Assembly: GCA_002786025.1 (NCBI GenBank)
Contig: NHNW01000043.1
Span: forward strand, 310,001 to 374,000
Source of the DNA: Zasmidium citrigriseum
Taxonomy: Eukaryota > Ascomycota > Dothideomycetes > Mycosphaerellales > Mycosphaerellaceae
Length of the DNA stretch: 64,000 nt
Direction of reading: 5' to 3'
The notes under the pieces were generated by a model that searched no databases, was not told where the DNA came from, and worked only from the letters and a program-made list of their open reading frames with translations. The translations under genes were made by a program, and so were the position numbers. Shown piece by piece: positions 45,370-59,916 of this stretch (positions within the stretch are counted from its first letter, which is position 1; every line of letters starts with the position of its first letter).

Positions 45370-47725
45370 AAAGTAGTATATATTATATACTAGTACTAGT
45401 ATTAAGAAAAGTAAGAGCTTTAAATATACCTCTAAGTATATAAAACGCGTAGTTTTCGAATTATAGAAGTATATATACTATAGAGGAACTAAAAAAATAT
45501 ATATTTTAGCGTATTTAGGGCGCCTATATAGTACTATATAGCTAGGTAGTTATTAATAGTTAACGTATATCTCTAGAAGGTTACCTTTATTAAGAGTAAT
45601 AAGCTCTTTCTTTACTCTTAGTATTAGAGAAAGGGAAGAAAGTATATCCTTACTAGAAGAAAAAGTAGCTAGTAAGAAGGTAGAAGCTAAGCTTTAAAAG
45701 AGGAAGGTATATTAGGTAATATACCGTTTTAATATTATTACTTAGTTATTTTAGTTTCTAGCGTACTATATAAAGCTATTTATACTACTAGCTATAGCTA
45801 CTAACTATAGGTTAGGTTATATTTATAGGAAAGCTCTACTATATATAAGGTATACTCCTAACTATATAAGAGCGCCTACTATTTTTCTAAGGCTTTACTA
45901 AGAGGATCTTTAAGGCTAGGTAAATAAGTCTAAAGCTTCTATAGCGCTAGAAAGTATATACTAAGTATATTATTCTACTTACTACTTTTACGTTAGCCTA
46001 AATATATATATTCTAAGCGCTAATAGGTATAGAAAGGGCGCTTTAAAAGCTTAGTATAGTAGTAGTAGTTAGTTAGAAAGTAGCCTTTATTAAGGTAATT
46101 TCTATAAGCTCTTTATTCTTACTATTATATTTATTAAGACTAAAGATCTTTAATATATACTCTTAACTAGAAGTACTAGTCCTAAATCTAACTAGTAGTA
46201 ATTCCTTACTTACGTTTACTAACTCTACTTAAATAAAATAGTATATATATAATATACTAGTACTAGAAAAGGTAAGAGCCTTAAACGTACTTCTAAGTAT
46301 ATAAAAAGTATAGTTTCTAAATTATAGAAGCTTATATAGTATAGAAGAACTAGGAAAACGCGTAATTAAGTATATTTAGGGCGCTTATATAGTACTAGGT
46401 ATTAATTAATAGTCGTCTATACATATCTAAAGTAGGTTACTATTATTATTAAGCGTAATAGGCTCTCGCTTTACTCTTAGTATTAGAGAAAGGGAAGAAA
46501 GTATATCCTTACTAGAAGAAATATTAGAAGGTAGGAAAGAAGGTCTAAAAGAGGAAGGTACGCTTAGTAATAATAGTAATAGCTAATATTATAACTTAGT
46601 ACTTTAGCCTAGTAGCTAATATAGAGCTATTTATACTACTAGCTATAGCTACTAACTATAGGGTAAACTATATTTATACTTAGTAAATATAGTATACTAA
46701 ATATATTCTTTAGTAGTTAAGCTATATCTTACTTCTATATAGTACTATTCTAGGCGTTTTTAGTAAGACTATATACCCTATATATACTCCTAAGTATATA
46801 TAAAGTATATTAATAGACTCGCTATAGCTACTTTATATATAAAGTACTATTATAGTATATAATTAAGTATAGTAAGCGCGCTTATTTAGAACCTATATAT
46901 AAAAAGAGGTAGTAGGTAGTAGCCTTTATAGATATAATTTCTATTAGCTTTTTATCCTTACTATACTTTTCTTATTAAGATTAAGCTCTAAATTATAGTA
47001 AGCTAAGATATATACTTTCTTTAGAAGGTACTAGTCCTAAAGTAGACTAGTCGTAATTAAACGCTTACTTACGCTTAGAATAAAGTACTATATATAGTAC
47101 TAATAGTAGAAAAGGTAAGAGCTTTAGATATACTCCTAAGTATATATAAAGTATAAGATTCTACTTATATATCCTATTATAGTTAAAAACTATATAAGCT
47201 AGGCGCTAATAAGTATAGAAAGCGCGCTTCTAAGGCTTAATCTAGTAGCTATAGCTAGTTAGAAAGTAGTAGTCTCTAGCTAGACTTATAAGGTCCTTAT
47301 TTTCGCTTTAGTTAACTCTCTTATTAAAGCTAAGCTCTTAAATATATACTCTAGTCGAAAAACCCTAATACTAATTTAGATTAGCGTTAATTAAATACCT
47401 ACTATCGCTTAAAATAAAGTAGTCTATAATAATAAACGAGAACTAAATTAAGAAAAGTAAGAGCTCTAAATATACCTCTAAGTATATAAAAAGTATAGTT
47501 TTTAAATTATAGAAGCTTATATAGTATAGAGGAACTAAGAAAACGCGTATTTAAGCGTATTAAGGGCGCTTATATAGTACTATATAGCTAGGTAGTAACT
47601 AGCGGTTATCTATATATATCTATAGTAGGTTACTATTATTATTAAGTATAACTAGCTCTTACTTTACTCTTAGTATTAAAGGAAAGGAAGCGATCTTTTA
47701 CTTAATAGAAGAAAAGATAAGTATA
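45370..47725. repeat. tandem long repeat family A, three copies
   Basis: Three ~290-bp blocks at about 45,380-45,665, 46,245-46,530 and 47,430-47,725 share an ordered set of sub-motifs: GTAAGAGC..TAAG TATATAAA, AATTATAGAAG.., CGCTTATATAGTACTA (first copy CGCCTATATAGTACTA), then TTTACTCTTAGTATTA with a following A/G-rich run and CTTACTAGAAGAA-type end. Copies are diverged by RIP but collinear. Confidence 0.68.
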
Positions 47726-48199
47726 CTAGAAAGGCTCCTAAATAGGAAGGTACGCTAGGTAGTAATAGGAGGAGTATAATATTATATATTACTATATTTA
47801 GTTACTAGTAGCTTATATAGAGCTATTTATACTACTAGCTATAGCTACTAACTATAAGTAGGCGTAGTTAATATCCTAGAAGATATTACTCTCTTAGTAA
47901 GCTAAATACCTTTTAGTTTATATTAAGCGTATATTAAGCGTATATTCTATTATATAGTATTAATAGAGATAGGACCTTACGCTAAAAAAGCGCTTAGGAG
48001 GTAGCTTAGAGCGTTTTTAATATTATTAGGGGTAATACTAAGGCTTTATTACCTATATAGTCGCTAAGTTAGCGTAAGCTATTATATATAATATTATTAC
48101 TATTATTATTAAGTAGATTAAACTAGCTTTAATAATCTTTAATATAAGTTTTAAGGAATAGATATAAAAGGTACTAGTTATAAATAGGACTAGCGCTCT

Positions 48200-51100
48200 C
48201 GCTTAGCTCGCCTAGCCTTAAAATATATATAGCTATTTATTAGTACTAATCTTCTACTTAACTTTCTTTCTTCTACTAGGTCCTTAATAATACTTTAAAG
48301 CTAGCTATAAGACTACTACGTCTATATATAGACTACTATATATACTAGACTTAAAGCCTCTTAATAAAGTAGAAGCCCTAAATATATTATTTATATACTA
48401 AAAGTATTAAAGTTTAACTTATAGTAGTACTATAGCTTTAAAACTATACTTTCTATATACTTATAATAGCGTTTAGAGTACTAACTCTAGAAAGAGTATA
48501 TAGGTAGCTATAGTAAGGTACTATATATAGCTATTACTATATATAGTATATACTAAGTAAGGCTATAAGTAAGTTCTATATATCGTACTACTAGCTATAG
48601 CTACTAACTATAATAAAGTAAACTCTACTTAATATACTTTATAAATTATATCTATTACTAGTACGCCTCTAATATTCTCCTAAGTATATAAGAAGTATAT
48701 TACTACTCTTTCTATAATACTATAAATATAAATCTATACTTACTTTCTACTTCTAACTATATAGAGAGCGTATCTAAGGCTAAGTATAAGAGTAGTAATA
48801 GTAGTAGAGGCGGAGTATAATAGTATCCTTATAAAGCTACTACTCGCTAAGCGTCTATATCTTCTTTATCCTTACTTTTATCTATAAAAATAACCTTAGT
48901 ACTTAAGAAGAAATAATAGTAGATAGATCTAAATTAGGACTAGTATAATAAACTTAATCTAGAGATAGTATATAGTATATAGTAAAAAGCTATTATATAT
49001 ATAATAAACGTAAGTAGGAAGAAGAGAAGTAGAAAGTTAGATTCTTACTAAATATAGTAGATAATAGCTACTACTAGCCTATAGATATATTAGATAGTAG
49101 ATACTATAGCGCCTTTAACGCGCGAAGTAAGTACTAGAGTTAGTATAAATAAACTTACTAATAAAGCCTAGTCTAAAAGATATACTTTCTATATACGTAA
49201 GTTAATATATAGAGTACTTACGCTCTAAGGAGTACTACTATAGCTATATATATAGACTAGTAAATATTAGTACTATATATAATACGCCTAAGTTAAGTTT
49301 CTAAAAGGCTATTTTAATATTAGGTCCTACTAGCTACTCCTACTAACTATAGGTAAGTAAAGTCTACTTTATTAATCCTAGTTCCTAAGTAGTACCTATA
49401 CGCTCTAAACTATACTCTAGGCGTATAAAAAGTGTATTCTTCTACTCCTATAAGGTTTAAATTCTTCTAGTAAAGTAGAAGCTCTAAACGTATTATATAT
49501 ATACTAAAAATATTTTAGTTTAACTTATAATAGTACTATAGTTTTAAAAATATACTTTCTATATACTTAGGATAGCGTATAGGGTATTAACTCTTAAAAG
49601 AGCCTTTAAGTAGTAATAAAAAAGTACTATATATAGCTATTACTAGATATAGTAGTTACTATATAAGGCTACGAGTATACTTTACCTACTATCTTACTAG
49701 CTATAGCTACTAACTATAGTAAGGCTAGTTATACCTAATATACTCTACTAATTATATCTATTACTAGAGCGCCCTTAACCTTCTCCTAAGTATACGAGAA
49801 GTATATAGTTATACCTATATAAGAAAGATAAGTTAAAGTATACGCTTTTTATATACTAAGAAGTTTATTTAGGGCTCTTCTAACTATATTAAGCGTATAG
49901 TACTATAGGTAACGCGAGCCGCTATAGACTATTTAGTCTTAATCGTCTTTTTCGTTTTCGTTAAAGCTAGATTTATTACTATAAAACTATATTAAATATA
50001 GGTTAGAAGTAGCTTCTTACTATAGCTACTAGTATAAACGAAGCTTAGTACTAATAATTTACCTACTAACGCTCTCTATATACTACTATATAATAGTACT
50101 AATAATAATTTATCTCCCTCTAGCTAATATAACCTTTAGTACTCCCTTTATAGACTACTAGCTTTATATATAGACTATTATAATACTTTACTCTACTATT
50201 TTAAAACGAGGTAAGAGCCTTAAATATCTTATAAGTAAATAAAGAGTAGTATCTTTTCCCTAGTCTCTATAGCGTAGTTTTAAAAATATACTTTCTATAT
50301 ACTTAGGATAGTATATAGTATATTAACTTTAGAAAAAGTACTTAGATAGCTATAATAAAGTACTCTATAAAGCTATTACTAGATATAGTATATACTATAT
50401 AAGGCTATAAGTATACTTTACCTATCGCCTCGCTAGCTATAGCTACTAAATATAGTAAGGGAAACTCTACTTAATATACTCTATAGATTATATCTATTAT
50501 TAGTACGCCCCTAATATTCTCCTAAGTATATAAGAAATATATTACTACTCTTCCTACGATACTATAAGTATAAATCTACGCTTACTTTCTACTTCTAAGC
50601 GTATAGAGAGTATATTTAGGGCTAAGCTTAAGGATAGTAGTAGTAGTAGAAGTAGAGTATAATAGCGTCGTTATAGAGCTACTACCTACTAAGCGTTTAG
50701 ATCTTCTTTATCTTTACTATTATCTACTAAAACGACTATAGTACTTAAGAAGAAATAGTAGTAGATAGATCTAAATTAAGACTAGTATAATAAACCTAAT
50801 CTAGAGATAGTATATAGTATATAGTAAAAAGCTATTATATATATAAGTAACATAAGTAAGAAAAGGAGAAGTAGAAAGTTAGCTTCTTACTAAATATAGT
50901 AGATAATAGATACTACTAGCCTAGCTAGATAGTAGATACTATAGTATCTTAAACGCGCGAAGTAAGTACTAGAGTTAGTATAAATTAACTTACTAATAAA
51001 GCCTAGTCTAAAAGATATACTTTCTATATATATAAATTAACGTATAGGGTACTTATACTCTAAGGAGTACTAGTATAGCTATAGATATAGACTAGTAAAT

Positions 51101-52850
51101 ATTAGTACTATATATAATATACCTAAATTAAGTTTATAGTAGGCTATTTTAACGTTAGGTCCTACTAGCTACTACTACTAACTATAGGTAAGTAAAGTCT
51201 ACTCTACTAATTCTAGTTCCTAGGTAGTACTTATATACTCTAAACTACTCTCTAAGCGCGTAAAAAGCGTATTATTCTACCTATCTTTCTCGTATAGGAA
51301 GAAAGATATACTTTTTATATACTAATAAGTTACTTTAGGGCTCTTTAAACTATATTAAGTATATAGTACTATACTTAACGTAAGCTAGTATAGACTATCT
51401 AGTCTTTATCGCTATCCTTATTCGTTATTAAAGCTCGTTTTATTACTATAAAATTAAATTAAATATAGGCTATAAGTAGTAGCTACTAGTATAAATAAAG
51501 CTTAATACTATCGTTTATTCCGCTTATACTCCCTATATATAATAGTAATAATAACGATTTATCTCTCTCTAACTAGTACGACTACTAGTACTCTCTCTAT
51601 AAACTACTAGCTCTATATATAGACTATTATATATATTTTACTCTACTACTTTAAAACGAAGTAAGAGCCTTAAACGTCTTATTAGTAAGTAAAAAGTATT
51701 ATCCTTTTCCTTATCTCTATTACGTAGTTCTAAAAATACGCTTTCTATATATATATAATAGCGTATAGAGTATTAAGTCTAGAAATAGTACTTAGATAGC
51801 TATTATAAAGAACTATATATAGCTATTACTAGATATAGTATATATAATATAAGGCTATAAGTATACTTTACCTATCGCCTAGCTAGCTATAGTTACTAAC
51901 TATAGTAAAGTAAAGTATACCTAATATACTCTATTAATTATATCTATTACTAGAGAGTCTTAAATATTCTCCTAAGTATATAGTAAGTATATTATTACTC
52001 TTCTTACTATACTAGAGTATAACTCTATACTTACTTTATACTTCTTACTATATAGGGGGCGTATCTAAGGCTAAGTATAAAGCTAGTAGTCGCTAAGGTA
52101 GAGCTCTATAAAGTCTTTAGAGAGATACTATCTACTAAGCGCTAAAATCTTCCTTATCTTTACTATTATCTACTAGAAGAGCTATAGTACTTATAAGGAA
52201 GTAGTAGATATATCTAAATTAAGACTAGCGTAGACTAGTATAATAAGTATAATCTAGAGATAGTATATAGTATACTATAAGAAGCTACTATATATACTAT
52301 AAATATAAGTAGAAGGAAGAGAAGTAGAAGGTTAGATTCTCGCTAAATATAGTAGACGATAGGTACTACTAGCCTAGCTAGATAGTAGATACTATAGCGC
52401 CTTAAACGTATAAAGTAAGTACTAGAGTTAGTATAAATTAACTCGCTAATAAAGCCTAGTCTAAAAGATATACTTTCTACGTATATAAGTTAATATATAG
52501 AGTACTTACGCTTTAAGGAGTACTAGTATAGCTATAGATATAGACTAGTAAATATTAGTACTATATATAACGCGCCTAAATTAAGTTTATAGTAGGCTAT
52601 TTTAACGTTAGGTCCTACTAGCTACTACTACTAACTATAGGTAAGTAAAGTCTACTCTACTAATTCTAGTTCCTAGATAGTACCTATACGCCTTAAACTA
52701 TACTCTAAGCGTATAAAAAGCGTATTATTCTACCTATCTTTCTCGTATAGGAAGAAAGATATACTTTTTATATACTAATAAGTTACTTTAGGGCTCTTTA
52801 AACTATATTAAGCGCGCGTATAAAGCGCGCCTCTAAAGCTAGGCTAGTAG
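48200..52850. repeat. tandem long repeat family B, units of about 1.45-1.85 kb
   Basis: Blocks at about 48,861-49,445, 50,696-51,280 and 52,140-52,735 are collinear, for example AGTAAGTACTAGAGTTAGTA at roughly 49,127, 50,960 and 52,418 and TTAACGTTAGGTCCTACTAG in the later two. A second part of the unit (GCTATTACTAGATATAGTA-type) recurs near 48,530, 49,640, 50,385 and 51,820. The 51.2 and 52.7 kb copies are nearly identical over >100 bp (GGAAGAAAGATATACTTTTT region), so they are the youngest or most alike before RIP. Confidence 0.7.
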
Positions 52851-55800
52851 CTTAATCTATATATTAAGTTATTAAGCTCCTATATCTAGCTACTAAGAGT
52901 TAATAACGCTATATAAATACTATTTATAGAATTATAGCCTAGTTAAGCTACGAATAGGCGCTAGTCTAAATAGAGACTAGCGCCCTTTTAGACCTACTTA
53001 ATTAAGAAGAATAGTACTATATATAATATAAAAGCCCTTTTAAAAGTTAGAATAGTACGCTAAATAATATCTAGAGTATATAGGAAATATACTTTCTTAC
53101 TCCTAATACCCTAAAAAGAGCTAGGATATAGTTTTATATATATAAGAGCGCTTTAAGGGCTCTACTAGGTACTACTATATAAGAAGGAGTATAAGGGCGT
53201 AAAGTAGGAAATAGCGATATAAGTAAGTAGTACGAATATCTAATTAAGTATTATCTAAGGAGCGAAAGAGGAGAAGTAGAAACCTCCTAAAAAGTAGTAT
53301 AAGCGCTAAGCTTCTAGTTAGATACTAGTACGGCTTTAGAGTACTAGTAGAGAGGCTATAGATCGCTACCTTAGGCTCTCTCGGCTTAGATATCCTTATA
53401 AGAAGGCTTATAGCTATACGAGTTAATTTTATAGGTAGTATTATAAGTATACTCTTCTAAGCTATACTATATAGAAGCTTAATAAATAGTTATAGTATAA
53501 GTATCTAGAACGTTCTATTAGCGTAGAAGCTAGTATAATAGGTATACTTACCTCTATAGTAGTACTCTTACTAGTAGGTACTATAAAAGCTAATAATCGA
53601 TTAAGACTCTAATATTAATATAATTAAGAAGCGTATTAAGAGCTTAATTAAGAGAGAGTATATAGAGTAGATAGATAATATACTAATACCTACGTATAAG
53701 ATTCGAGAGCCTAGTATACTCTAGACCTACTATAAAAGTAGTTAATACTAACTCGTTATAGTATAAGGATTCTAAAGATATACTTTATATATATATAATA
53801 CGACGTTAAGGGCGCGTATAAGTACTATAAGGTAATACTTAATAGAGCTACCTCTTATCTAAAGATACGTTAAGTATAAAGAACTTATATAGAGTAGTAT
53901 ACTAACTATAAGTACTAACTATAGGTAAGTAGAATCTATCTACTCGATTATCTTTATTAGTTATACTACCCTAGCGCTTTAGTCTTTACTCTAAGTATAT
54001 AAAAAGCGTATTATTCGACGTCTAGTAATAAGGGGAGTATAAATAAGCGTATACGCTATATATAGAGCTATATAAAAGGCGCTTCTAAGGCTAGTAACTA
54101 ATAGGCTAGTAAGGGGAGAGAGGAGATAGAGAGGTATAAGATACTTAGCTAGTAGTATCCTACCTTTATATACTAAAAGTAGAAAGTTAGTCCTAAAGAG
54201 CTAACTTATAATTATAGTTTAGTACTACTATATTAATAGGCGAAAGACTTACTAAGTAGGTATTAAGCCCTAAACCTTATATAAAGCGTATTATTAGCGT
54301 ATCTTTATAATTATTACTATAAGGTAAGTATATATCTATACTTACTATATACTTATAGGTTACTATAGTACTTAGACTACTAGGGTTAGTAGTATCTAGT
54401 TTATAATCTATATAGTAGGCTAGTATATAGGTATTTTAAGTATACTTAATAATATTAAGTTAACTTTATATACTAGCTATAAGTACTAACTATAGGGAAT
54501 AAGGGTTATATTACTTAGATATAGTTAGAGTACTATATAGGTATTAGGTTTAGTAGAGTCGCCCCCCTTTCGTTAAGGCGGAATATCTAGTTATTAAATA
54601 GTTATTTAACGCTTAAGACGCTTAACTAAACTAATAGTTTTATAGGTAGTAGACGCTAGGCTAGTAGCTAAGAGTAGCTTAGTAAGTTACGTATCTAGAG
54701 TAGTTAGCTATATATAGACTAGTATACCCCTTTTTATAGTATTAACGCGACTATTTCTATAAATATCCTATCCTAACCTAGATATATTACTACTTATTAT
54801 TATACGACTAACCTTTTAACTTCTATTATATTAAGTAGTCTAGCTAATATTAAATAACTTACTAGGGATAGATAAGCGTACTCTACGTCTTTAATTACTA
54901 CCTCTAAAACTAAAGCCTAAAATACTTCTACTATAGAAGCTAATTAGAAGAGTAGCTATAATACCCTTAATATAGAACCTATATACTAATATTACTCGCC
55001 TAGTTAAGATAATAGTAGGGAGAACTTAGGCCTTATAAGACTTATAAATATATAAGCCTAACTCGTTATACTAATACTAGCTCTAGATATATATAGAGTC
55101 TAGTATTAACCTATCCTTATCTTTACGAGAAAAGTTCCTTAGTATAATATATATTAGTACTATTAGATAGTAAGATTAGAGAGTAGAACTCTACTACTAT
55201 AAAGTCGCCGCTTTAGATTAGGTACGTATACTACGCGTTTTAATAATAATATACTAATTTATCGTAGATCTATAAAGGTCTAATATAGGTTTAAGATAAT
55301 AGAAGATTAGTATTCCTAGAGCTAGACTTAGTCTATCTCTTTACTAAAGTTAAGCTTAGTAGAGCGATTATAAATATAATATTCTTCGATAGATATATTC
55401 CGCTTAGTAAAGCCTTCCTTAACTAGTCTAAGATAATAAAGATTATAGGTAGTAATTAGGATATTATAAATAAGTAGTTAGACTCTATAAAAATAAGAAG
55501 AGTAGATATTTAGCTTAAGGTAAATAACGATAGGATAGTTATATAATATTATATCCCTATAAGCTTTAGTATTTAACTATTATCTAATCTACTATATAAA
55601 ATGTCTTCTTTCCTATAGTTAGTACCTATAGTTAGTAATATATTATACGCCTTTATTAAGACTAGTACCTACGTCTAGTCTCCGTCTTTTCGCTTAGGCT
55701 TTCTTAGTTAGTTAACTCTTTCTCTTAAAACTAATCTAAGTTAAGTATAGCTATCTACTACTATTACTATTATCTTCGTTATTACTAATCCTCTCTAATT

Positions 55801-58526
55801 AAGTTATTACTTAAACTTCCGTTACTCGCTCCTATAGCTTAGTAAGAGCCTACTTAGTATTTAGTAATCTATTAAGATAAGACTCTACTATAAGGCGGTC
55901 TATCTCTTCGTCCTACTAGTAATATCTTACTATTATTAATATTAATAATATATAAGGATAGTATACTTAGTTATACTATAACTAGTATTATATAATACTA
56001 AAATCTCTTTTATATCCTATACCTACTACTAGAATAGCTAGAATATCTTACGTTATATAAGTAATATCTAGATAGTCTCCTTTAATCTTTACTTACTAAG
56101 CTAGAGAGTTATTTCTAACTATAGAGTTATTTTATAGATATATAAAATCTAAATATATATATTAGCTAGAGTAATAGTAGTTAGTAGGCGTAGTTAGTAG
56201 AGGTCGCTAGCTAGTATAGTAGGGGTCTATATACCTTAATCTTAATATAACTATAGTTATCTAAGTAGAATATTATAGCTATTCTAAGGAGTCGTTTATA
56301 AGTACTCTTTATTACTTTTATTATTAATACTATAGCCTATAGCGAAATTAAAAGATATATTATAGGTTTATTAAGCCTACTAGCTATCTATTATAGTAAC
56401 TATTAAGGAATAGTACTTAAGGAGATTATCTTCTATAACCTTCTAGTACTACTCTTCTAAGCTATTAGCTTTAAATATAGAGCGCTTCTAGATATAAGCC
56501 TTTATAGAAAGGTATAAAAGTATAGTAAGGCTATAGATATCGCTAAAACGTTCCTAGGTCTTCGAGTAGTATTCGCTTAGCTTATTCTAGGCCGCCTAGA
56601 AGGTATTATAAAGTATTTTCTACTATTAGTACTATATCTTTTTCTTTAGCTTATAATTAGCTAACTCTAGTATATTAAAGAGAGTATTATAGAATCTAAG
56701 GATAAGATATAGAGTAGCGCTTTTAGTAGACCTAATTATAGTTATTATATATATAAAGGGCTATATAAGATTAATAAGATATTCTAGAATTTTCTACTTA
56801 GTTACTAGTAGCTAAAAGTCTACCTTATCCTATTTAGTAAAGAAGTTATATAATATATACTATAGACGACTATACTAGACGAGTATATTAGTAGTAGAGC
56901 TAAACCTTATCTTAACGTCCTAGATTATATATAGTAGCTTTACTTACTTTATCTTTTTCTAGCGCTTATATATATAATATAAAGGCTCTATAGACTCGAG
57001 CTACTTTATCTAGGTAGTTATAAAGGTTTTAAACCTTTATAATAAGCTATTAACCTAGATAGCGCTTTTTTATACTTAAAGACTAATAGTAAGTAAAGTA
57101 GCTAAATATATAATAATATATACTAACTATAGCTACTAACTATAAGAGCTTATACCTTCTAGATTATCCGTCTAATATCTTATAACTTCTTATCCTTCTT
57201 AGCTAGCTTAATAGCTAGCTACTCTATAACCTAAGCTCTTTAGTTATCTATCTATATCTCTATCTTATTATTTATTAGTAATAGATATAGGTAGGAAAAA
57301 AAAGCTTTCTCTATAAGTTATACTATATAAGTAAAGTAGGGAAATTATTCTAGTATATTTAGAATATCCTCCTTCTATAATTCGCTATTTAGGTTTATAC
57401 TAGCGCTTATATTTACCTCTTTAGGTAATATAGAAGGATAAGAGTTACTTTTAAGTATTTCTAAAGGGCGTTAAATATTATTTAGATAGTCTTTATAAAA
57501 CTTCTCGATTAAATCTATACTATTAAGAATTAGCCTTAATATAATTATAAGAGTTATAGAATAGGCCTATATAGTAGTATAAAGCGTTCTATTATTAGTA
57601 GTATTATTAGTAGTAAGTAATATTAGCTTCTAGGAGAGGTCGAACTTATCTAGTACTCCTATAAGGTATATTATAAGATATAAGTCTATATAGACTTCTT
57701 TAATAATAGGGAAATTAAGTATTACTTTATAGTATTTCTACTATCTATTAATCTAGTAGGCGCGAATAGTTATAAAGGACGACTATAATATACTATAGTA
57801 CTATCTATTAAGCGTAATAGATACTTATAGTATAGACTATAATATAGCCTTAAGCTATATAGTAGAATTAGTAATAAAAGTCTAAATATTATTTTTAATA
57901 GTAGTAGCTAAGTAGAAGGACGCCTTTCTATTATAATATAGGTAACTCTATTAAATAACCTTAGACTTAAAGAAGTTTAATAGTAGACTATATACTATAA
58001 TAGCCTAGGCCTAAAGCTAAGCGAAGTCTTCTATCTTAAGGTCCTTATAGCTATTAATATAGGAACGCTTTCGTTTTTTCTAAAGTTACTATAGGGGCTA
58101 TTAGGGTTAGAGTCGTACTCTATATTATAAATTTTTATACTAGCGTTAGCTAATTAGCGCGCGTAAACGCTCCTATATAGTATACTTCTTACTCCTAACG
58201 CCTTTTCTCCTTTCTTTCTCCTCTTCTACTACTTTCGCTCTTTTACTTCTCGCGCTATTATAATACTATAGTAGAAGTAGGCGTAATATATACTCTACGC
58301 CTTTCGTTAAGCGCGCTACCTACTAAGCTATATAGCGTAGTAGAGGACTAATACTTAAGCGACTTCTCTAACTACTAGCTAGTACCTTAACTACTATAGC
58401 TCCCTCTCTCGCCTTATATAGATTATAGGGTTAATTATAATAGAGCTTCTACCCTCTAGTTATCGTCGCCTCTCCTAGCCGCCTTTATAAGCTACTTTAT
58501 AGCCTTTTCCCTATAGCTTATAGCGT

Positions 58527-59113
58527 ATATAAATTTTTACTTATCTATATAAATTTTTACTTTACTTATATAAATTTTTTACTTTATAGAACCTCCTACT
58601 TTACGTAACTCTTATACTCTCTTCGTAATAGCCTCCTTCTCTATATTATAAATACTTTCTTACTCTACCTTACTTCTTCTCGCTTTACGCTCTATACTAT
58701 AAATTTATACTCTCTACTATAAATTTTTACTTAATATAAATTTTTACTTAATATAAATTTTTACTCGATATAAATTTTTACTTAATATAAATTTTTACTA
58801 TCTATAACCTTAACTCTATACTCTCTACGTAGCTATAACTTTATATTCTTCTTAACTATCCTAACTTATAGTAACCTCCTAAAACTCTATAAACTTATAA
58901 CTCTCTACTCTCTAGTATAATATATTCCTCTATACTATAAAGTTTTACTCTCTACTATAAATTTTTACCTCTACCTCTACTATAAATTTTTATACTCCCT
59001 CTACTATAAATTTTTACCTCTACCTCTACTATAAATTTTTATACTCGCTCTACTATAAATTTTTATACTTACTCTACTATAAAATTTTATACTCTCTCTA
59101 CTATAAATTTTTA
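58527..59113. repeat. AT minisatellite, CTACTATAAATTTTTAC-type
   Basis: About 17 imperfect copies of TATAAATTTTTA(C) occur in three groups near 58,527-58,585, 58,700-58,800 and 58,930-59,113, separated by spacers such as CTCTACCTCTAC. Phase changes between groups indicate interrupted tandem growth. Confidence 0.8.
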
Positions 59114-59916
59114 CTACCCTTAACTAATCTCTTTATTATAATAATATTAACCTTCTTACTACTAGCTTTCTATAATATTACTATAAGCGCCTAGTATCTA
59201 GCGATTATTCTACTCTCTTACTATCTATACTAATTATATCTTAACTCTTAACCTATAGTTTATATAAACCCTCGCCCTTATTATTATAACCTAGTCGTTT
59301 ATTAATATAATACCTAAGTCGCTCTATACTTACTATTATCGTCGATTTTACTACTAACCTATAGATTATAGAATTCTTATTATTCTATTATAGAGCGAAA
59401 ACGATTTAGGACTAGTACCTTAACTCTTAATACTTAGAGGTACTACTAACTTAGACCTCGAAAGCTAGGTACGATAGTAAAAATAAACTTATTTATTAGC
59501 TATAGCCTTTATACTTCTTCTATACTAGTCCTTTTATAATAGGATTATAAGGCTAGATATATAGTATTAGTAGAATTACTAGTTCGACTAACGACCTACC
59601 TTCCTACTTACTACTATTAAACTAAGCTATCTAACTAGTAAACTACTATACTATTAGCTTAAACTATACCTATCTATAATAAGCCTAATAGAAAAACTAC
59701 TAAAGACTAATTTAGCTACTAGGAAAAAACTTTAAGTATAACCTAAGATCTATAAGGAGTAGCTAGAGTATTAGAGGAAAGTAACTATAAAGTATAGAGC
59801 TAAAAAGAAGGCTATAGATCTAGAAGAAGCTAGTAGTTATAAGTAAAGCGCTAGTTAGCTAGTAGGATTAGGCCTTACTAAGCGAATATAGCTAGCTCTA
59901 CTAGCTTTATTAAACT

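Larger units (their letters stand above)
44650..57150. repeat. dispersed ~20-25 bp element, about 15 copies
   Basis: Variants of AGCTATAGCTACTAACTATA recur near 44,655, 45,785, 46,640, 47,837, 48,590, 49,330, 49,697, 50,435, 51,163, 51,883, 52,615, 53,900, 54,475 and 57,120, plus an inverted, more diverged copy near 55,612. Spacing is irregular (about 0.35-1.3 kb in the core). It sits at a fixed place within the longer repeat units. Confidence 0.7.
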
